A DNA stretch of 64,000 bases, taken from the NCBI RefSeq assembly GCF_030297555.1, contig NZ_AP028136.1:1550001-1614000 (forward strand), read 5' to 3'. The notes under the pieces were generated by a model. That model saw only the letters and a list, made by a program, of their open reading frames with translations. It was not told the DNA's origin and ran no database searches. Below, one piece after another: positions 59,451 through 64,000 of the stretch. Made by a program: the position numbers and the translations under genes. Source of the stretch: Polynucleobacter sp. HIN5 (lineage in GTDB: Bacteria > Pseudomonadota > Gammaproteobacteria > Burkholderiales > Burkholderiaceae). How positions within the stretch are numbered: the stretch's first letter is position 1; each line of letters starts with the position of its first letter.

Positions 59451-60386
59451 ATGAAGTCTGTAGTTGTAATTGGTACCGGCACAATGGCCTCTGGAATCGC
59501 GGCGGGGTTTATCTCGCAAGGCATTCCGATTGTTATTCTTGGCAGAAGCAAAGAAAAGGCCGAATTCTGCCTAAATAAGTCGATGGAGCTTGCTAAAAAA
59601 CTTGGTTTTTGCCGGGAATACGCCAATAAACAATTTGATGAAATTAAAAAGCTTCAGATTGCTCACAATTTCGAAAACTGGGATAACTGGGATGAGGCCC
59701 AATGGATCATTGAAACGATATCTGAAAACCTAATCCTCAAGCAAGAATTGTTTAGAAAACTTGATCAAATAGTGCCGATTGACATTCCAATCGGCAGTAA
59801 TAGCTCTGGATTTCCAATTACCAAAATCAGTGCTGGGCTTACTACAGCAAACAGAATGCTTGGAGCCCACTACTTCATGCCTGCAGAAATTGTTCCTCTG
59901 GTTGAGATTGTGCTCGGAGAAAAATCAGATGAGAAATTCGCGCATCAGATAATGGAGTTATACCGTAGCATTGAAAAAAGACCGGTTCTAGTTAAAAAAG
60001 ATATCCCTGGATTTTTAGCTAATCGCATACAACACGCATTAATGCGTGAAGCCCTCTTTTTAGTAGAAACTGGGATTGCAAGCCCGGCTGATATTGATGA
60101 TGCAGTGCGGTTTAGTTTTGGATTTCGATACGCTGCTGTTGGTCCAATGACACAAAAAGAAATTTCAGGGTGGGATGGGATGGCAAATGCTGCAAAAGAA
60201 ATTTACCCGTCATTAACAAATACCAGCACCCTTTCGAAAAAGTTACAAAAATTAATGGATGAAGGGAAAACGGGAATGAAAGCGGGGGAAGGTTTTAAGA
60301 AATGGACCAAGGAAGAGATTCAGGAAGTTACAGACTCTTATGGGAAGAGGCTTAAAGCTGCATTTGACGTCCTCAACATGAAATGA
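59451..60386 (+). CDS. 3-hydroxyacyl-CoA dehydrogenase family oxidoreductase (L-gulonate 3-dehydrogenase-like)
   Basis: 311 residues. A Rossmann domain (SVVVIGTGTMASGIAAGFIS) is followed by IPIGSNSSGFPITKIS, the catalytic-His segment GAHYFMPAEIVPLVEIV (usually HFFNP in fatty acid enzymes), KDIPGFLANRIQHALMREAL and a helical end. It is a stand-alone dehydrogenase of this superfamily, as are L-gulonate 3-dehydrogenase and carnitine dehydrogenase. The sugar-acid context supports a hydroxy-acid substrate rather than acyl-CoA. It is expressed from the shared divergent region, and its end overlaps the enolase gene by 14 bases. Confidence 0.85.
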   Translation: MKSVVVIGTGTMASGIAAGFISQGIPIVILGRSKEKAEFCLNKSMELAKKLGFCREYANKQFDEIKKLQIAHNFENWDNWDEAQWIIETISENLILKQELFRKLDQIVPIDIPIGSNSSGFPITKISAGLTTANRMLGAHYFMPAEIVPLVEIVLGEKSDEKFAHQIMELYRSIEKRPVLVKKDIPGFLANRIQHALMREALFLVETGIASPADIDDAVRFSFGFRYAAVGPMTQKEISGWDGMANAAKEIYPSLTNTSTLSKKLQKLMDEGKTGMKAGEGFKKWTKEEIQEVTDSYGKRLKAAFDVLNMK

Positions 60387-61518
60387 TTGAATACCCCTTG
60401 ACTAAGGAAGCGCCTAATATCTCGTCCTCAGGAGCAATCCCTATTCCCAGTGGAATTAATTGCTCAATATTAAGAAATCCTTGATTGGCCTTCAATGGTT
60501 GTTCGCACACATCAAACCTGAGATATTGATTTGACATGCTAAAGCCCCAAGGAATATTTCCCATAGCAAAGCCGAGAGCGGCAGTTGCCGCAGCGCTTAT
60601 TGATGTTTCAGCCACTTTGCAGGCTAGATTAACTTTTAACCCATTTTTTTCTAATAATTGTGCACATTCCATGCTCTCAATTAGTCCGCCCGTCTTAATT
60701 AGCTTTAAGCTTGCTCCATCAAAGCTTTTTAGCTCAATAAATCGCTCGATTTCATTAACACCATGGATTGACTCATCTAGCCCAATCGGTATCTTGGATT
60801 GTTTTTTTAGCTCTCGAAATTCACATACTGAAGATTTAGCTGAAATCAGCTGTTCAGCAAATGCAAGCAATTTAGTTTTATCAGATGTACAGAATCTAAC
60901 TGCATTATCTAAATTCATAGCGCCATTAGCGTCGACCGAGACAACATCGCCCTGCAATACTGAGCACAATGCCTCAACCCGGTCAATATCACTTTCTATG
61001 GGAAGAAGCCCGACCTTAATTTTCCAATGTCGATACCCTTCTTTTCGAAGGATTGCGGCATCTGCAAGCTCTTTTTCTGGACTCCCTCCTATCATCCGAA
61101 GAATCGGTAGCATGGGGGGATTTTCTAAACTAGGCTTATCAAATAATTCCCGAAGATATTTCCATAAAGGTATTTCTTTATGTTTTGTATGTAAATCCAG
61201 TAGTGCCATTTGTAAGCACGATTTAACTGATGAGTTTCCATACAAAACGCGATTAAATAATTCGTTGAACTCGCACGGGTTCTTCCAGTCTAAATCTCGC
61301 ACTCTTAACAGTAAATATCGAAGATTACCCAATAAGCTGTCCAAAGTTTCGCCTGTCATAAGAGGCGCGACTGAAGCCTCCCCCCAGCCGATAAAGCCAC
61401 TGTCGTCGATAAGACGCAAGACTACTGTTTTTGCTTCGTTAATTGTCTCCCCAGACATTTTGATAGGGTCAATCAACGGAATTGATAAGGGGTATATCTG
61501 TGCTTGAACAATTTTCAT
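60373..61518 (-). CDS. Enolase superfamily enzyme, muconate-lactonizing subgroup
   Basis: 381 residues with capping domain and barrel. Active-site elements are the WKIKVG Lys-x-Lys motif near residue 165, the metal ligands in VDANGAMNL, EQ in FAEQLISAK, and DES in IPIGLDESIHG, then SLKLIKTGGL with the second Lys. This is the MLE/OSBS/dipeptide-epimerase pattern, not the His-Asp pair of mandelate racemase or sugar acid dehydratases. The substrate cannot be assigned. A cycloisomerase or lactonising step would connect to the SMP-30 lactonase. The start is only 36 bases from the divergent second tctC start. Confidence 0.87.
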   Translation of the reverse strand: MKIVQAQIYPLSIPLIDPIKMSGETINEAKTVVLRLIDDSGFIGWGEASVAPLMTGETLDSLLGNLRYLLLRVRDLDWKNPCEFNELFNRVLYGNSSVKSCLQMALLDLHTKHKEIPLWKYLRELFDKPSLENPPMLPILRMIGGSPEKELADAAILRKEGYRHWKIKVGLLPIESDIDRVEALCSVLQGDVVSVDANGAMNLDNAVRFCTSDKTKLLAFAEQLISAKSSVCEFRELKKQSKIPIGLDESIHGVNEIERFIELKSFDGASLKLIKTGGLIESMECAQLLEKNGLKVNLACKVAETSISAAATAALGFAMGNIPWGFSMSNQYLRFDVCEQPLKANQGFLNIEQLIPLGIGIAPEDEILGASLVKGYSIISC

Positions 61519-61554
61519 CAGTATATTTATTAAATCATAAAAAAAGGAGATGTT

Positions 61555-62517
61555 ATGCGTAAATTTATTCTTGCATTATCTGCGATTGGGGTGTTTTTAT
61601 CACCTATTTCACAAGCTCAAACTTATCCAAATCAACCTATTAAATTAATTATTCCTTTTGCTGCAGGAGGACCATCGGATGTTTTAGCAAGAGGCTTTAG
61701 TCAAAAATTGGGAGAATCGCTTGGTCAGCCAATCATTATTGATAACAAACCAGGAGCAGGAACCAATCTGGCTGCAGACTTTGTAGCAAAGTCAAAAGCA
61801 GATGGCTACACATTATTTTTGATGATGGTTGGCACTCAGGCAATTAATGAATCTCTCTACAAAAAACTTAATTACAATACTATTAAAGATTTTGCACCGA
61901 TATCGTTAGTTGCTTCATCATCACTGATGTTAGTAGCAAATCCTAGTGTGCCAGCTAAAAATGTTACCGAGTTAATTTCTTATGCAAAGGCAAATCCAGG
62001 TAAGGTTAACTTTGGATCCTCTGGTACTGGAACACCTTTACATTTAGGGGGTGAATTATTTAATGTTCAAGCTGGCATTAACCTAGTACATGTCCCTTAT
62101 AAAGGTGCAGCGCCAGCCCTTACAGATGTTCTGGGTGGCCAAATCCAGACGGCAATGGTGGGGACTCCAGCCGCTTTACCTTATGTAAAAAGCGGAAAAC
62201 TTACAGCGATCGGCGTTACCAGCTTGAAGCGGTCATCAAATGCTCCTGAAATTCCAGCAATTTCGGAAACGCTTCCTAAATTTGAAGTTGAACTTGTTTA
62301 TGCCATGGTAGCCCCTGCTGGCACTCCGAAAGATATCGTCAATAAGTTAAATTCAAGTTTGATTTCGGTATTAAACAATCCTGAAATTAAGTCTCAACTT
62401 AACTCAAAAGGATTTGACGTTATTACTAGTACACCAGATCAACTAGGCGATTACATAAAATCTGAAATTGCCAAATGGGCGCCGATTGTTAAGAAGTCTG
62501 GTGCTACAGCTGATTAA
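61555..62517 (+). CDS. Second tripartite tricarboxylate transporter binding protein (TctC/Bug family)
   Basis: 320 residues. A signal peptide ends SPISQAQTYPNQPIK. The mature protein has LIIPFAAGGPSDVLARGF, IIDNKPGAGTNLAADFVAKS, LVHVPYKGAAPALTDVLGG and a PAGTPKDIVNKLNS end. A good Shine-Dalgarno (AAAGGAG) precedes it. It differs from the protein at 55565-56539 throughout, so it is not a recent duplicate. The dehydratase gene follows after 24 bases, so the two are probably one transcript. Confidence 0.9.
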   Translation: MRKFILALSAIGVFLSPISQAQTYPNQPIKLIIPFAAGGPSDVLARGFSQKLGESLGQPIIIDNKPGAGTNLAADFVAKSKADGYTLFLMMVGTQAINESLYKKLNYNTIKDFAPISLVASSSLMLVANPSVPAKNVTELISYAKANPGKVNFGSSGTGTPLHLGGELFNVQAGINLVHVPYKGAAPALTDVLGGQIQTAMVGTPAALPYVKSGKLTAIGVTSLKRSSNAPEIPAISETLPKFEVELVYAMVAPAGTPKDIVNKLNSSLISVLNNPEIKSQLNSKGFDVITSTPDQLGDYIKSEIAKWAPIVKKSGATAD

Positions 62518-62541
62518 TTTAGAGATTATTAGGATTGCACC

Positions 62542-64000
62542 ATGATTGAACTCTCAAATAAAAGGGTGATTGGGCCCGTTATTCGACTTCACCCAAGTGA
62601 CAACGTCGTTGTTGCGAGAATTGATGCCTCAATTGGCATGAGCGTTCCTGATGAACAATTTACTATTCGCAGTCAAGTACCTGCGGGTTATAAAATTGCG
62701 GCTCGTAAGATATCTAAGGGCGAACCTATTCTTAAATACAACGTAATTGTCGGGTTCGCAGCTTCGGATATCGAGGCTGGTTCAATGGTGCACTCACATA
62801 ATACTGAGTTTAAAGAGTTTGATAGAGACTATGCTCATGCAAGTGCATACAAGCCGGTTGACTTTATTCCAGATGGAGAAAGAGCAACTTTTAAAGGAAT
62901 CGTCCGAGAAGATGGAAAAGTTGGTACCCGAAATTACATTGGCATCCTCTCTACAGTAAATTGCTCGGCTACAGTTGTTAAAAAGATTGCAGAGTACTTC
63001 ACCCCGGAGAAGCTGGCCGAATATCCAAATGTAGATGGTGTGGTTGCGTTTTCTCACTCCATTGGATGCGGCATGGAAATGACTGGCGAACCAATGCAAC
63101 TGTTGAGAAGAACCATGGCTGGTTATGCGCGACATCCAAACCTTGCGGCAGCTCTAATCATTGGTCTAGGCTGTGAACGCAATCAACTAAAAGGTCTCTT
63201 GGAGCAAGAAGGTCTAAATCCAAACTCGCGTTTACATACGCTCATCATGCAAGAGACTGGCGGGACTCGAAAAACGATTGAGGCAGGAATCTCAGCGGTC
63301 AAAGATCTACTTCCGGTAGCGAATTTATCTACACGATCAGCCGTTTCAGCAAGTCATTTATGTGTTGGCTTGCAGTGTGGCGGCTCTGATGGATTCTCGT
63401 CCATTACTGCAAATCCTGCTTTGGGCGCTGCAGTTGATATTTTAGTTAGACATGGAGGCACTGGAATTCTTTCAGAAACACCCGAAATATATGGGGTTGA
63501 GCATACGTTAACACGTAGAGCAGTATCAAAAGAAGTTGGTGAAAAACTAATTGAACGTATTCGTTGGTGGAAAGATGAGTACTCAGTTAATCGAGATGTC
63601 CAAATTAATGGCAATGTCAGTCCAGGCAACCAAATTGGTGGGTTAGCTAATATTTTTGAAAAATCTCTTGGATCTTCTATGAAAGGTGGAACGGGCCCGT
63701 TAATGAACGTTTATAAATATGCTGAGCCCGTCATTACCAAAGGTTTTGTTTTTATGGATACACCAGGTTTTGATCCCGTTTCAGCAACAGGTCAAATAGC
63801 TGGCGGGGCAAATCTAATTGCCTTTACAACTGGAAGAGGTTCTATGTTTGGATCCAAGCCAGCGCCTTGCATCAAGTTGGCGACTAACTCACCTATGTTC
63901 AACCGTCTGGAAGAGGATATGGATATCAATTGTGGCGAAATTTTAGATGGCAATATTTCGGTACAAGAAATGGGGCAACAAATTTTCCAGCTATTCCTTA
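62542..64000 (+). CDS. Altronate/galactarate dehydratase family (UxaA-like), 3' end missing
   Basis: The frame stays open from ATG 62542 to the window end (486 codons), close to the usual ~500. It has a complete N-terminal SAF domain (about residues 12-90), the GTRNYIGILSTVNCSATV motif, SIGCGMEMTG, HPNLAAALIIGLGCERNQ, the QETGGTRKT loop, and MFGSKPAPCIKLATNSPMF. The family dehydrates aldonic or aldaric acids with an Fe2+ ion to give 2-keto-3-deoxy acids. The combined SAF and catalytic halves are in one protein here. Which sugar acid is used cannot be told from sequence. Confidence 0.9.
   Translation, partial: MIELSNKRVIGPVIRLHPSDNVVVARIDASIGMSVPDEQFTIRSQVPAGYKIAARKISKGEPILKYNVIVGFAASDIEAGSMVHSHNTEFKEFDRDYAHASAYKPVDFIPDGERATFKGIVREDGKVGTRNYIGILSTVNCSATVVKKIAEYFTPEKLAEYPNVDGVVAFSHSIGCGMEMTGEPMQLLRRTMAGYARHPNLAAALIIGLGCERNQLKGLLEQEGLNPNSRLHTLIMQETGGTRKTIEAGISAVKDLLPVANLSTRSAVSASHLCVGLQCGGSDGFSSITANPALGAAVDILVRHGGTGILSETPEIYGVEHTLTRRAVSKEVGEKLIERIRWWKDEYSVNRDVQINGNVSPGNQIGGLANIFEKSLGSSMKGGTGPLMNVYKYAEPVITKGFVFMDTPGFDPVSATGQIAGGANLIAFTTGRGSMFGSKPAPCIKLATNSPMFNRLEEDMDINCGEILDGNISVQEMGQQIFQLFL

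Noticed and set aside
55565..64000. Catabolic cluster as part of the integrated element
   Set aside because: It lies outside attR and beyond the original pntB terminator, so it was not inserted with this element, although it may be an older acquisition.

Overview
The window looks like chromosomal DNA from a betaproteobacterium of the Burkholderiaceae, most like Polynucleobacter or a close relative. This is an inference from moderate GC, short intergenic gaps, and gene groups typical of that family: hda-pcnB-folK-panB, hrcA-hemH-grpE-dnaK-dnaJ, nadK-recN, glcDEF, queA-tgt-yajC-secD-secF and pntAA-pntAB-pntB. No rRNA, tRNA or CRISPR array was recognised.

Region 1 (1-47,422) is conserved core genome. 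It holds a PerM-type permease (cut by the window edge), hda, a HAD phosphatase, pcnB, folK and panB. The heat-shock group follows on the minus strand, with two near-consensus sigma-32 promoters upstream of grpE and dnaK. Next come nadK, recN, glnE, the giant AsmA-like protein YhdP, a nitrilase-family amidase, tldD, a DAHP synthase, a cobalamin adenosyltransferase, the glycolate oxidase genes glcDEF, yggS, proC, ubiA, oxyR, recG, queuosine genes, the Sec accessory genes, waaA, purB, a GST-like gene, mnmA and the transhydrogenase operon.

Region 2 (about 47,333-55,506) is an AT-rich integrated element of about 8 kb. A tyrosine integrase has used the 3' end of the protein-coding gene pntB as its attachment site. 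The last ~90 bases of pntB are duplicated at the far end (attR), and the two copies differ only at synonymous positions and in the stop codon. Both junctions carry TGTCCA repeats spaced exactly 11 bases apart, which are likely integrase arm sites. The original pntB terminator now lies beyond the element. Cargo includes a membrane-anchored J-domain protein, a secreted heptapeptide-repeat protein, an HTH-HNH gene pair behind a promoter and a string of RNA hairpins, a DUF3578-HNH (McrA-like) restriction gene with two small companions, several tiny membrane or secreted proteins, and a 565-base repeat-rich, gene-free segment between convergent genes. The hairpin leader with its HTH-HNH pair, and the repeat-rich segment, are the best candidates here for something not described before.

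Region 3 (55,565-64,000) is an accessory catabolic cluster that looks built for a sugar acid or lactone. The minus-strand operon encodes an SMP-30 lactonase, a GntR/UTRA regulator, an Ldh_2-family dehydrogenase and a TctC-type binding protein. Opposite it lie a 3-hydroxyacyl-CoA-dehydrogenase-like enzyme, an enolase-superfamily enzyme, a second TctC protein and an altronate/galactarate-type dehydratase cut by the window edge. Two oppositely oriented copies of one 15-base operator-like sequence flank the divergent promoter region and are probably the GntR binding sites.
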